Assembly: GCF_018531495.1 (NCBI RefSeq)
Contig: NZ_JAHDTI010000007.1
Coordinates: 62,001-126,000 of the forward strand
Reading direction: 5' to 3'
DNA: 64,000 bases
Origin: Nonomuraea sediminis
GTDB taxonomy: Bacteria > Actinomycetota > Actinomycetes > Streptosporangiales > Streptosporangiaceae
Made by a program: the position numbers and the translations under genes. Positions 1-8,281 of the stretch are shown here, piece by piece (the first letter of the stretch is position 1; every line of letters begins with the position of its first letter). A model generated the notes under the pieces. It was not told where the DNA came from, made no database searches, and saw only the letters and a list, made by a program, of their open reading frames with translations.

Positions 1-489
1 CGCCTCGACGACCGCGCGGGCGCGCCGTAGGTCCAGCGAGCGCAGGTAGAGGCCGACGCCGAGCGCGCCGCCGAGGCAGGCGGAGGCGACGGCCACCCCC
101 GTGAGCGACTCCGTCCAGGTCGGCACGGGCAGGCGCAACGTGGAACGCAGGGCGAACCCGGCCATGGCCGCCTCGATGGCGAGCCCGGCGACCACGACCT
201 CGAGGACCGGCCTGCAGCGGGCCAGCCTGGCGGTGAGCACCAGCAGGCCGCCCACCTCCACGACCCCCAGCACCGACGCGAGCCCGAGCGGCCCCCGGTG
301 CAGCAGGCCGGCAACCAGCGAGAGGGCCGACAGCGCGACCACGATCCACACCCGCCTGGGCGGCCGGATCGCCGCGGCCACCGCCGCGGCGGCCGAGCAG
401 CCGATCGGCAGCGCGCCAGGCTGCATCACCAGCGTCGGGACCAGCACCGCCACCACGGCGGCGCCGTACCACAGCCACCGCTCACGCAT
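1..489 (-). CDS. Membrane N-terminus of a probable sensor histidine kinase (cut by window edge)
   Basis: The frame starts at an ATG overlapping the response-regulator stop by 8 bases and stays open to the window edge, giving 163 residues. The visible part is a chain of hydrophobic segments separated by short Arg-rich turns, as in the membrane sensor region of NarL-system kinases. The dimerisation/phosphoacceptor and ATPase domains would lie outside the window, so no catalytic motif is visible. The call rests on the membrane profile plus tight coupling to a NarL-type regulator. Expected role (inference): autophosphorylate on a membrane-sensed signal and phosphorylate the regulator upstream. 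Any other polytopic membrane protein remains possible. Confidence 0.6.
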   Translation of the reverse strand, partial: MRERWLWYGAAVVAVLVPTLVMQPGALPIGCSAAAAVAAAIRPPRRVWIVVALSALSLVAGLLHRGPLGLASVLGVVEVGGLLVLTARLARCRPVLEVVVAGLAIEAAMAGFALRSTLRLPVPTWTESLTGVAVASACLGGALGVGLYLRSLDLRRARAVVEA

Positions 490-1117
490 CGGCCGCGTAG
501 CCCATCTCCCACGCCTTGATGGCGATGCCCACCCGGTTACGGACGCCGAGTTTGCGCTGGATGCTGGCGATGTGCGTCTTGACCGTGCCGGGTGAGATGA
601 ACAGCTCGGCGGCGATGTCGGCGTTGGTACGGCCGGCCGCCACCTGCCCGGCGATCTCGATCTCGCGCATGGTCAGCGGCGTCCGGTGGGTCGCCGGGGA
701 GGGCGCCGCCAGGTGCCGCAGCAGGCGCACCGTGATGGACGGGCTGATCAGGCTGTCGCCCGCCACGGCCGCCCTGACCGCCTCGACCAGCAGCGCGGGG
801 CCCGCGCTCTTGAGCAGGAAGCCCGAGGCGCCGTGGCGCAGCGCCGGATAGACGTACTCGTCGAGGTCGAAGGTCGTCACCACGACGACCTTGGTGGTGC
901 TCCCCGACAGCCGCCGCGTGACCTCGAGCCCGTCCATGCGGGGCATCCGGATGTCGACCAATGCCACGTCGGGCTCGAGCGCACGGACCGCGTCGAGCGC
1001 GGCCACGCCGTCGGGCGCCTCGCCGACCACGCTGAGGTCGGGCTGGTGCTCGAGGATCCGGCGCATGCCGCGGCGGACCATCTCCTGGTCGTCCGCGATG
1101 AGCAGCCGTATCGTCAC
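482..1117 (-). CDS. NarL/LuxR-family response regulator
   Basis: A 211-residue two-domain regulator. The receiver domain (about 1-120) has the acidic pair in LIADDQE, the phosphoacceptor Asp in VALVDIRMPRMDG, the conserved Thr in VVVVTTFD and the Lys in GFLLKSA. The C-terminal LuxR helix-turn-helix (about 145-205) carries LTMREIEI and SPGTVKTHIASIQRKLGV. I chose the GTG giving VTIRLLIADD because a more upstream in-frame start adds 35 residues unlike the family. Its stop overlaps the downstream membrane protein, forming a regulator-kinase operon. It is divergent from the hydrolase at 1212. The target genes cannot be read from the sequence. Confidence 0.9.
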   Translation of the reverse strand: MTIRLLIADDQEMVRRGMRRILEHQPDLSVVGEAPDGVAALDAVRALEPDVALVDIRMPRMDGLEVTRRLSGSTTKVVVVTTFDLDEYVYPALRHGASGFLLKSAGPALLVEAVRAAVAGDSLISPSITVRLLRHLAAPSPATHRTPLTMREIEIAGQVAAGRTNADIAAELFISPGTVKTHIASIQRKLGVRNRVGIAIKAWEMGYAADA

Positions 1118-1148
1118 GGGTCGCAGTTTGCCACGGCCGCTACCAGGT

Positions 1149-1158
1149 CCGATATCGG
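1149..1158. promoter_or_regulatory. 10-bp palindrome between the response regulator and the divergent hydrolase
   Basis: CCGATATCGG is a perfect palindrome in the roughly 95-base space between the divergent regulator and hydrolase starts. It could be an operator for the response regulator or another factor. This is position-based inference only. Confidence 0.3.
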
Positions 1159-1211
1159 CCGAATGGCAGATGTGGGGGCCGGCGGCCGCCACGGATTCTG
1201 GTGGCGTGTTG

Positions 1212-2669
1212 ATGAACCTCACTCTTGCGGCCGCGTTGAGCCTGACGCCGCCCGCCTCTCACGAAACGCTCACCTGGGGTCCGTGCCCTCAGGATCTGGC
1301 GGCCGAATGCGCCAAGGTGACCGTGCCGCTCGACTACGGCGACCCAGCCGGCCGTACCATCCAGATCGCGATCTCGCGCGTCCGGGCGAGCGACGCCAAG
1401 CACCGCAGGGGCGTGCTGCTGGCCAATCCCGGCGGGCCCGGCGGACCGGGGCTGGCGTTCGCGGCGAGCCTGAGCCCGGCCATGAAGCAGGTCGCGGCCC
1501 AGTACGACCTGATCGGCTTCGACCCGCGCTTCATCGGCGACAGCACGCCCATCACCTGCGGTACGGGGAGCGGCCAGGTGTGGCAGGGCTCGCCCGGCTT
1601 CGAGCGCGCCGGGTTCGAGCAGGCGGCACGGCAGGTGCGCGACATCGCCAAGCGCTGCGGAGCTCGCGCGGATGTGCTGCCCCACGCCACCACCAGGAAC
1701 GTCGCCCGCGACATGGACTCCATCCGCGAGGCGCTCGGCGAGCCGAAGCTGTCCTACTACGGCGTGTCCTACGGCGCTGACCTGGGCGCGGTCTACACCC
1801 AGCTCTTCCCCGACCGGGTCGACCGCTTCGTCCTGGACAGCTCGACCGACCCTGACGCGACCCAGTACGAGCTGTTCCAGCGCACCGGCCCCCGCAGCGA
1901 GGCGGGCCTGGACGAGTGGGCCGCCTGGACGGCCAAGCACGGCTACGGGCTGGGCGGCACCGGCGCCCAGGTGCGCGCAACGGTCACCCGGCTGCTCGAG
2001 CGCGCCGCGCGCGAACCCATCCGCGTCGGCGACGCCACGGTCGACGAGCACCGGCTGCCCCTGGTGCTGTCGCAGCTGATCCAGCAGCAGGACGAGAACG
2101 ACGCCCTGGCCAGGACGGTCCGCGACCTGGTCGACGCCGCGGACGGCAAGAAGGTCACGCCCGATCCCGCGCTGGCCCGGATGCTCCAGCTGCTGTCCAT
2201 GAAGGGGCCGGTGGCCGACCGGTGGATGGCCGGCCAGCTGGCCGTGCTGTGCGACGACGGTGGCTGGCCGGCCGGCGGCTGGCCCCGCGGCCAGGAACGC
2301 TACTGGCACGATATCCAGCGCAGCCGCGCCACCCAGCCCGTCTTCGGGGCGCTGGCCAACGCCATCACCCCGTGCGCCTACTGGCCGCTGCGGCCGCGCG
2401 AGTCAGGGACCCGGATCGGCAACCGGGTACCCGTTCTCATGGTGCAGGCCCGCCGCGACGTCAACACCGTCTACGACGGCGCCCTGGCCCTGCACCGCAA
2501 GCTGGCGGGCTCCCGCCTGGTCACCGCCGACCTGCGCGCCCACGGCGTCTACACCCGCCGCGCCGAGGGCTACGAGCCGAGCCTGTGCGCGGAAAGGCTC
2601 GTCAACTCCTACCTGGCAGGCGGGCCGCTCCCCGCCAAGGACGTCGACTGCGGCAAGGAGGACAAGTGA
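1212..2669 (+). CDS. Alpha/beta hydrolase, tripeptidyl-aminopeptidase (TAP/SlpD-like) family
   Basis: A 485-residue protein of the exported-aminopeptidase type. NPGGPGGPG (about 70-80) is the oxyanion-side loop of this family. The nucleophile elbow is GVSYG. A late acid region (ARRDVNTVY) and a His in RAHGVY complete a plausible Ser-Asp-His triad, and the C-terminus has the TAP-like end with SYLAGGPLP. The N-terminus is short and hydrophobic but lacks a basic n-region, so export is uncertain; no convincing upstream start was found. Its stop overlaps the next gene's GTG by 4 bases, indicating translational coupling. Family members remove N-terminal di/tripeptides; the substrate here is unknown. 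Confidence 0.8.
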   Translation: MNLTLAAALSLTPPASHETLTWGPCPQDLAAECAKVTVPLDYGDPAGRTIQIAISRVRASDAKHRRGVLLANPGGPGGPGLAFAASLSPAMKQVAAQYDLIGFDPRFIGDSTPITCGTGSGQVWQGSPGFERAGFEQAARQVRDIAKRCGARADVLPHATTRNVARDMDSIREALGEPKLSYYGVSYGADLGAVYTQLFPDRVDRFVLDSSTDPDATQYELFQRTGPRSEAGLDEWAAWTAKHGYGLGGTGAQVRATVTRLLERAAREPIRVGDATVDEHRLPLVLSQLIQQQDENDALARTVRDLVDAADGKKVTPDPALARMLQLLSMKGPVADRWMAGQLAVLCDDGGWPAGGWPRGQERYWHDIQRSRATQPVFGALANAITPCAYWPLRPRESGTRIGNRVPVLMVQARRDVNTVYDGALALHRKLAGSRLVTADLRAHGVYTRRAEGYEPSLCAERLVNSYLAGGPLPAKDVDCGKEDK

Positions 2670-3742
2670 TCGCCGCCCTGGTCATGGCGCTCGTGATGAG
2701 TACGGCGGGCCCGCTGCAGCAAGACGTGGGCGCGATCAAGGCGACCGGCGTCCTGGCCGAGGTCCAGACCCCGCAAGGCGCGCGGACCGCCAGGAGCGGG
2801 GTCGCCGAGCTGGGCTCCGGCCGCCCGGTCCCGTGGAACGCCTACTACCGCGTCGGCAGCGACACCAAGACCTTCACCGCCACCGTTGCCCTGCAACTCG
2901 TCGGCGAGGGCAGGCTCGCGCTGACCGAACCGGTCGGCAAGTGGCTGCCCGACCTGGTCCCCGACCGGCGCATCACCGTCGAGGACCTGCTGCGGCAGAC
3001 CAGCGGCCTGCACGACTACCTCGAGGACCTGCCCATCGCCCAGGACCTCACCCCCAAGGGCTACCTGAAGAACCGCTTCACCTCCTACCCGCCGCGCCGG
3101 CTGGTGGAACGGGCCGTGCGGAAGCCGGCCCGGCCCGGCTGGAGCTACTCCAACACCAACTACGTCCTCGCCGGGATGATCATCGAGAAGGTGACGGGAC
3201 ATCCCTGGGCGCAGGAGATCCACCGGCGCATCCTGGAGCCGCTCGGGCTGCGGCACACCTTCACGCCCGGCACCTCCGCCTACGTCCCTGAACCCACGGC
3301 CAGGGCCTACACCTACTTCCCCGGAGCCGGGGACCCGGTCGACACCTCGCTGTTCGCCGTCAACGGCGCCGACGGCGGCATCGTCAGCACGCCGCACGAC
3401 CTGGCGGTGTTCCTGCGCGCGCTCATGGGCGGCCGCCTGCTGCGACCGGCCCAGCTGGCCCAGATGAAGCAGACGGTCGAGGCCAAGGACTGGATCGACG
3501 TCCCCGGCGTCAGGTACGGCCTCGGCATCGCCTGGCGCCCGGTGCCCGGCTGCCCCGACGGCATCTGGTTCCACGGCGGGACGAGCTTCGGCACGGTCTC
3601 CGAGAGCGGCGTCACCCCCGACGGCTCCCGCGCCGCCGCCACGGCCGCCTTCACCTTGCATTTCAGCAAGGCCCAGCAGGCCCAGGACCGCGCCGCCCGC
3701 GCCCTCGTCGATCACGCCCTCTGCGCCCCCGGAGAGCGCTAG
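2666..3742 (+). CDS. Serine beta-lactamase / D-alanyl-D-alanine carboxypeptidase family protein (class C-like)
   Basis: A 358-residue exported protein. The GTG start overlaps the preceding stop (GTGA) and has an AAGGAGG ribosome site 4-5 bases upstream. The N-terminus (IAALVMALVMSTAG) looks like a short signal peptide. Serine-hydrolase motifs are in order: SDTK (SxxK, nucleophile Ser), YSNTN (YxN) and FHGGTSFG (HxG in the KTG position). This family includes D-Ala-D-Ala carboxypeptidases, esterases and beta-lactamases, which sequence alone does not separate. Coupling to the aminopeptidase-like hydrolase suggests joint work on peptides or peptidoglycan outside the cell. It converges with the TetR gene, overlapping by about 4 bases. 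Confidence 0.83.
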   Translation: MIAALVMALVMSTAGPLQQDVGAIKATGVLAEVQTPQGARTARSGVAELGSGRPVPWNAYYRVGSDTKTFTATVALQLVGEGRLALTEPVGKWLPDLVPDRRITVEDLLRQTSGLHDYLEDLPIAQDLTPKGYLKNRFTSYPPRRLVERAVRKPARPGWSYSNTNYVLAGMIIEKVTGHPWAQEIHRRILEPLGLRHTFTPGTSAYVPEPTARAYTYFPGAGDPVDTSLFAVNGADGGIVSTPHDLAVFLRALMGGRLLRPAQLAQMKQTVEAKDWIDVPGVRYGLGIAWRPVPGCPDGIWFHGGTSFGTVSESGVTPDGSRAAATAAFTLHFSKAQQAQDRAARALVDHALCAPGER

Positions 3743-4365
3743 GGGAGCTGGGCGGCGCGGAGGATGAGGTCGACGCCGAACTCGAAGGCCTGCTGCTGGG
3801 TGAACTCCGGGAGGTCGTCGCCGAAGGAGCGCATGATCGGGTAGCGGTCGGCGGGCAGGTCGCGCAGGGACGAGCGGACCTTGCTCCAGTGGTCGGCGTC
3901 CGCGTCCCAGGCGCTGCGCTCCTGATACAGGGCCGCGCTGCCGACGGTGAACCTGACCAGGCTGGCCGCCACGCCCACCGCGGTCCTGCGGTCCATCCCC
4001 GTGCCCAGCAGCAGCATGTAGATCACCTCGCTCAGCCGCAGGTCGGCCTCGCCGCCCGAGCCCGCCTTGATCAACGCCCGGTGCTCGGTCAGCAGCCGGA
4101 AGTACCCGGTCATGACCCGCCTGACGCCGTCGAGCCCGGCGTCGGGCGAGTCGGGCAGCTCCAGGCCGGCGAGCAGGTGGTCGTAGAGCGCGGCGAGGAT
4201 CTCGTCCTTGCCGCGGAAGTAGGTGTAGAGCGCCATCGGCCGCACCCCGAGATCCTGGGCCAGCCGCCGGACGGTCACCGCCTCGAGCCCCTCGTCGTCC
4301 ATCAGCCGGATCGCCCGCTCCACGATCAGCCGGTGACTGAGGCTTCCCCGCGGCGCTCTTGGCAT
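3739..4365 (-). CDS. TetR/AcrR-family transcriptional regulator
   Basis: About 208 residues. The N-terminal helix-turn-helix (about 10-55) includes TVRRLAQDLGVRPMALYTYF, typical of TetR proteins with a tetracycline-repressor-like C-terminal ligand domain. I prefer the ATG giving MPRAPRG; an in-frame ATG 27 bases upstream (4392) is possible. It is divergent from the S9 peptidase with an inverted repeat between them, so it probably represses itself and the peptidase operon. Ligand unknown. Confidence 0.85.
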   Translation of the reverse strand: MPRAPRGSLSHRLIVERAIRLMDDEGLEAVTVRRLAQDLGVRPMALYTYFRGKDEILAALYDHLLAGLELPDSPDAGLDGVRRVMTGYFRLLTEHRALIKAGSGGEADLRLSEVIYMLLLGTGMDRRTAVGVAASLVRFTVGSAALYQERSAWDADADHWSKVRSSLRDLPADRYPIMRSFGDDLPEFTQQQAFEFGVDLILRAAQLP

Positions 4366-4419
4366 GTCCGGTTCCCCAATCCTGGCGTGCATCTTCGTGG
4401 TCGCCTACCAAGCGTATCT

Positions 4420-4436
4420 CGTACTGTACATGTACG
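4420..4436. promoter_or_regulatory. Probable TetR operator, CGTAC-N7-GTACG
   Basis: A 17-bp inverted repeat with CGTAC/GTACG arms containing the perfect 10-mer GTACATGTAC at 4426-4435. It lies about 10 bases before the S9 peptidase start and about 55 bases from the TetR start, a typical place for a shared operator of a divergent TetR repressor. Confidence 0.6.
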
Positions 4437-4445
4437 TTTCATGGC

Positions 4446-6626
4446 ATGACCGACATGAGCGACAGATACCGCACCGCTGAACTGCTGCTCGGCCACAACA
4501 GGGACAGGCTCGTCCGTGGCGGGAAGGTCAGGCCGGTCTGGGACCAGGGCCGGTTCTGGTACCGCTCCGAGGGGCGCTTCCACCTCGTCGACCCGGCCGC
4601 GCGCACCAGGGCCCCGGCATTCGACCACGAGCGGCTGGCGGCCGTCCTCGGCGGCCTGCCCACGTCGATCGCGCTGGCCGACGGCGCGGTGGACCTCGAC
4701 GCCGACGGCAAGCGGTGGCGCTGCGAGCTCGGCACCTACGCCCTCACCGAGCTGCCCGCGCGCGGCCCGCTCGACGTGGTCTCGCCCGACGGCCGCTACG
4801 CCGCCTTCCGCAAGGGGCACGACCTGTGGCTGCGCGAGCTGGAAACAGGGCTCGAACATTCGCTCACCACCGACGGCACGCAAGAGCGCGCCTATGGCGT
4901 CAACCCCGACTCCGCCGCGATGCGGACGCTGGCCCGCCGGCTCGGCCTGCCGTACCTGCCGCCCGTGGTGCTGTGGTCGCCCGACTCGCGCAGGCTGGTC
5001 ACGCACCGGCTCGACCAGCGCGGCGTGCTGCCCATGCACCTGGTCGAGAGCGCGCCCCCCGGAGGCGGCCGGCCGGTGCTGCACACCTACCGCTACCCGC
5101 TGCCCGGCGACGAGGTGCTGCCGCGCGGCGAACTGGTCGTCTTCGACGTGGCGACGCGCACCGCGGTGCGGGCCAAGGCCGACCCGATCCTGATCCCGTA
5201 CCTGTCGCCGATCTCGCTCGGCAGGCTGTGGTGGGACGAGGCCGTCCACTACCTGGAGCACTCGCGCGACCTGCGTACGCTGCGCCTGCGCCGCCTCGAC
5301 CCCGGCACCGGCGAGGTGCGCACGCTGGTCGTGGAGAGCGGACGCACCAGGGTCGAGGCCACCCAGCAGTTCGCGCACCGCCCGATCGTGAAGGTGATCC
5401 CCGAGGGCGTGCTGTGGTACTCGCAGCGAGACGGCTGGGGCCACCTCTACCTGTACGGCGAGCGGCTCGTCCGGCTGACCGCGGGGGAGTGGTCCGTGAC
5501 CGACCTGCTGCACGCCGACGCGTCGGGCGTCTACTTCACGGCCGCCGGGCTGGTGCCCCACGACCCCTACCTGCGGCAGGTGTGCCGGGTGGGGCTGGAC
5601 GGCACCGGCTTCACCCGCATCACCGACGACGACCTGGACCACGCGGTGAGCGTCGCCGACGACGGCTCCTGCTTCGTCGACTCCGCCTCGGCCGCGGGCG
5701 TCCCGCCGGTGGTGACCGTACGCGGCTGGGACGGCGAGGTGCTGGTGGAGCTGGAACGCGCCGACATCGACGGGCTGCTCGAGACGGGCTGGCGGCCGCC
5801 CGAGCGCGTGCGGGTCAAGGCCGCCGACGGCGAGACAGACCTGTACGGCCTGCTGTACCTCCCGCACGGCTTCGACCCCGCCGGCTCCTACCCGGTCGTC
5901 GACCACCCCTACCCGGGACCCCAGATGAACCGGGTCCAGCCCACCTTCGACCCCGGCACGTACGGTTACGACGCCGAGGCCGTGGCCGCGCTCGGCTTCG
6001 CCGTACTCGCCCTGGACGGGCGCGGCACCCCGGGCAGGAGCAAGGACTTCCACGACGCCTCCTACGGCGCGCTGGAAACCGCCGGCCACCTGGACGACCA
6101 CGTGGCGGCCCTGCGGCAGCTCGCCGCCACCAGACCCTGGCTCGACCTGGAACGCGTCGGGATCTTCGGCCGCTCGGGCGGCGGCTTCGCCACGGTCAGG
6201 GCCATGCTCGACCACCCCGACGTCTTCAAGGTCGGCGTCGCCGAATGCGGCAACCACGACCAGCGGCTCTACCACGCGCTGTGGGGCGAGAGCTACCAGG
6301 GCCCCTACGACGCCGAGGCCTACACCCGCGCCGCCAACCCCGAGTTCGCCGACCGGCTGCGCGGCAGGCTGCTGCTCGTCCACGGCGAGCTGGACGACAA
6401 CGTCACGCCGCACCTGACGATGCGGCTCGTCGAGCGGCTCATCGCCGCCGACAGGGACTTCGACCTGCTGATCGTGCCGGGGGCCGAGCACGCCTTCATC
6501 GGCTTCGAGCACTACGTGACCAGACGGCGCTGGGACTACCTCGTCCGCCACCTGCTCGGCGTCACGCCGCCGTCCGGGTACCGGCTCGCGCCGGTCCCCT
6601 TCGACCCTTCGTCGCTGTTCGGTTAG
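4446..6626 (+). CDS. S9 family peptidase (dipeptidyl-peptidase IV-like)
   Basis: About 726 residues, full length for this family. The N-terminal two-thirds is a beta-propeller region with recurring SPDSRR/SPDGRY-type blades. The C-terminal peptidase domain has Ser577 in GRSGGG, Asp about 650 in HGELDDNV and His682 in GAEHAFIGF, matching the prolyl-oligopeptidase triad. There is no signal peptide, so it is probably cytoplasmic. The start is ATG 4446 (ATG 4455 is an alternative), just after a TetR-type inverted repeat. It is followed after 8 bases by a penicillin-binding-like hydrolase. Likely role: cleavage of dipeptides after Pro/Ala from peptides. Confidence 0.88.
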   Translation: MTDMSDRYRTAELLLGHNRDRLVRGGKVRPVWDQGRFWYRSEGRFHLVDPAARTRAPAFDHERLAAVLGGLPTSIALADGAVDLDADGKRWRCELGTYALTELPARGPLDVVSPDGRYAAFRKGHDLWLRELETGLEHSLTTDGTQERAYGVNPDSAAMRTLARRLGLPYLPPVVLWSPDSRRLVTHRLDQRGVLPMHLVESAPPGGGRPVLHTYRYPLPGDEVLPRGELVVFDVATRTAVRAKADPILIPYLSPISLGRLWWDEAVHYLEHSRDLRTLRLRRLDPGTGEVRTLVVESGRTRVEATQQFAHRPIVKVIPEGVLWYSQRDGWGHLYLYGERLVRLTAGEWSVTDLLHADASGVYFTAAGLVPHDPYLRQVCRVGLDGTGFTRITDDDLDHAVSVADDGSCFVDSASAAGVPPVVTVRGWDGEVLVELERADIDGLLETGWRPPERVRVKAADGETDLYGLLYLPHGFDPAGSYPVVDHPYPGPQMNRVQPTFDPGTYGYDAEAVAALGFAVLALDGRGTPGRSKDFHDASYGALETAGHLDDHVAALRQLAATRPWLDLERVGIFGRSGGGFATVRAMLDHPDVFKVGVAECGNHDQRLYHALWGESYQGPYDAEAYTRAANPEFADRLRGRLLLVHGELDDNVTPHLTMRLVERLIAADRDFDLLIVPGAEHAFIGFEHYVTRRRWDYLVRHLLGVTPPSGYRLAPVPFDPSSLFG

Positions 6627-6634
6627 GAGACCCC

Positions 6635-7870
6635 ATGGACCGGATGATCCAGCAGCTCGCCGCGTCGCTCGGCGTCGTCGGCGCCCAGGTCGCCGTCGCC
6701 AGGGGCGACACCGTGCGCTCCTACGCGACCGGGCTGGCCAACGCCGAGCTCGGCACCCCGGTGACCGACGACACGCTGTTCCAGATCGGCTCCACGACCA
6801 AGGTCCACACGGCCGCGCTGGTCATGCTGCTCGGGATCGACCTCGACGCGCCGGTGCTGGGCGCGATCACCCCGAGGCACCTCATGTCGATGACGAGCGG
6901 CCTGGACAACGGGCCCTACGTGGACGTGGCGACCGTGGCCGACTACGTCGACCTGCTCGCGGACATCCCGCCCATCCACGAGCCGGGCGCCGGGTTCGGC
7001 TACACCAACGCCTCGACCGTCGTCTCCGGCCTGCTGGTCGAGCAGCGCACCGGCCGCAGCTGGGACGAGGCCCTGCGCGACCTGCTGCTCGTCCCCGCCG
7101 GGCTCACCCACACCGCCAGCGTGGCCGACGACCTGCTCTACCACCGGGTGGCGGTCGGGCACGCGGGCGGCGAGCCGGTGCGGCCGTTCTTCTTCTCCCG
7201 CGGCCTCGGCCCGGCCGGATCCACGCTCTGCGCCAGCGCCACCGACCTGGTCGCCTTCGGCCGCCTGTTCCTGCGCGGCGGCGGGGGAGTGCTGCCGCCC
7301 GCCGCGGTCGAGCAGATGCTGACGCCGCAGGTCGACGTGCCCGCACGCTGCTTCGCCGACCACTGGTGCCTGGGCCCCTACCTGAAGATCTGGGACGGCG
7401 TGCGCGTCTACGGCCACAGCGGCACCACGCCCAGCGGGTCCTCGACGCTGCTGTGGGTTCCCGAGCACGACCTGGCCGTGGCGACCGTGGTCAACGTGGC
7501 CGACCGCGGCTACCCCTTCGCCGACGCGGTGATCAGGGAGGTGATGCGCTCCGAGCTGGGCATCGCCAAGCCGCCGCTGCCGACCCCTGATCCCGCCACG
7601 CCCTTCTCACCCGAGCTGTACGTCGGCACCTACGAGTCCCACGACTCGCGCTACGAGGTGACCGGCGCGGACGGGCGGCTGCACGTCCGGCTGCCGTCGG
7701 TGGAGACGGATCTGCTCCCGCTGGGCGAGCACCGTTTCCTGCCCGCCGACGACGCCTTCACCGGCAACCACATGTGGGACCTGGCCTTCGTCATCGGTCC
7801 TGACGGCCGCGCCGTACGCCTGCTCAACGGTGCTTTCGCTGCTCGTCGTGCAGCTTCCCCGTCGCGATGA
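6635..7870 (+). CDS. Serine beta-lactamase-like hydrolase (beta-lactamase/PBP4-type esterase family)
   Basis: A 411-residue protein with motifs STTK (SxxK), GYTN (YxN) and GHSG (HxG) in class C/EstB-like order. The first 330 residues are the catalytic fold. The last 80 (from about FSPELYVGTYESHD) resemble the beta-rich C-terminal extension often seen in this family. No signal peptide is seen, so a cytoplasmic esterase or peptidase is more likely than an antibiotic-inactivating lactamase. It lies 8 bases after the S9 peptidase on the same strand, so it shares that operon. Its 3' end overlaps the convergent small gene by 47 bases. Confidence 0.83.
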   Translation: MDRMIQQLAASLGVVGAQVAVARGDTVRSYATGLANAELGTPVTDDTLFQIGSTTKVHTAALVMLLGIDLDAPVLGAITPRHLMSMTSGLDNGPYVDVATVADYVDLLADIPPIHEPGAGFGYTNASTVVSGLLVEQRTGRSWDEALRDLLLVPAGLTHTASVADDLLYHRVAVGHAGGEPVRPFFFSRGLGPAGSTLCASATDLVAFGRLFLRGGGGVLPPAAVEQMLTPQVDVPARCFADHWCLGPYLKIWDGVRVYGHSGTTPSGSSTLLWVPEHDLAVATVVNVADRGYPFADAVIREVMRSELGIAKPPLPTPDPATPFSPELYVGTYESHDSRYEVTGADGRLHVRLPSVETDLLPLGEHRFLPADDAFTGNHMWDLAFVIGPDGRAVRLLNGAFAARRAASPSR

Positions 7871-8234
7871 ACTCGACCGCGATCCGGTAGAAGGAGGCGA
7901 TCGACTCGCCGCCCTCGAGCCCGTCGCGGAACTGCTTGCGCACCTTCGCGAACGGGAAGGCGACGCTGCCGTTGGGCAGGTGCACGCCCCAGCCGTCGTC
8001 CTCCGACCACTGCCACGAGCCGCCCGTGGCGGCGGCGACGCAGGCGCCGAGGAACGAGCCGAGCACCCCGACCAGGCCGTCGATCTGCTCCGGGTCGAAG
8101 CCGGGCCGGGTGCGCCGGCGCTCGATGAAGCCCTCGACCCACTCGACGGACTCCTGGTTGACGCCGAAGTCCACGTCGCTGAGCGGGCCGAGCTTGTCGA
8201 TGGCGAGCCTGACGTTCGCCTCGATCTCGTCCAT
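7824..8234 (-). CDS. Conserved hypothetical protein, 136 aa
   Basis: Function not recognised. It is a small acidic protein without signal peptide or membrane segment, predicted to be mixed alpha/beta. Notable stretches are LGSFLGACVAAATGGSW, WGVHLPNGSVAFPF and SIASFYRIAVEFIATGK. Codon use matches its neighbours and its end overlaps the convergent hydrolase by 47 bases. It is separate from the FAD oxidoreductase further right, whose stop lies about 50 bases upstream of this start. It might be an immunity/SUKH-like or DUF3806-like protein, but I cannot support either. Confidence 0.6.
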   Translation of the reverse strand: MDEIEANVRLAIDKLGPLSDVDFGVNQESVEWVEGFIERRRTRPGFDPEQIDGLVGVLGSFLGACVAAATGGSWQWSEDDGWGVHLPNGSVAFPFAKVRKQFRDGLEGGESIASFYRIAVEFIATGKLHDEQRKHR

Positions 8235-8281
8235 TCGACGATGGTTCCATCGGCCTCACCGGCCCGTCGACCTATTAACGG

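Noticed and set aside
101..595. Long plus-strand open frame over the kinase/regulator region
   Set aside because: Low-complexity Arg/Thr/Ser-rich translation; the minus strand carries a clear response regulator and membrane protein here.
1140..2309. 389-codon minus-strand frame opposite the TAP-like hydrolase
   Set aside because: His/Gly/Arg-rich antisense shadow typical of high-GC DNA; the plus strand has the catalytic motifs.
2666..7870. Antibiotic-resistance island with two beta-lactamases
   Set aside because: The two proteins have generic SxxK/YxN/HxG folds shared with esterases and carboxypeptidases; resistance cannot be inferred, and one lacks a signal peptide.
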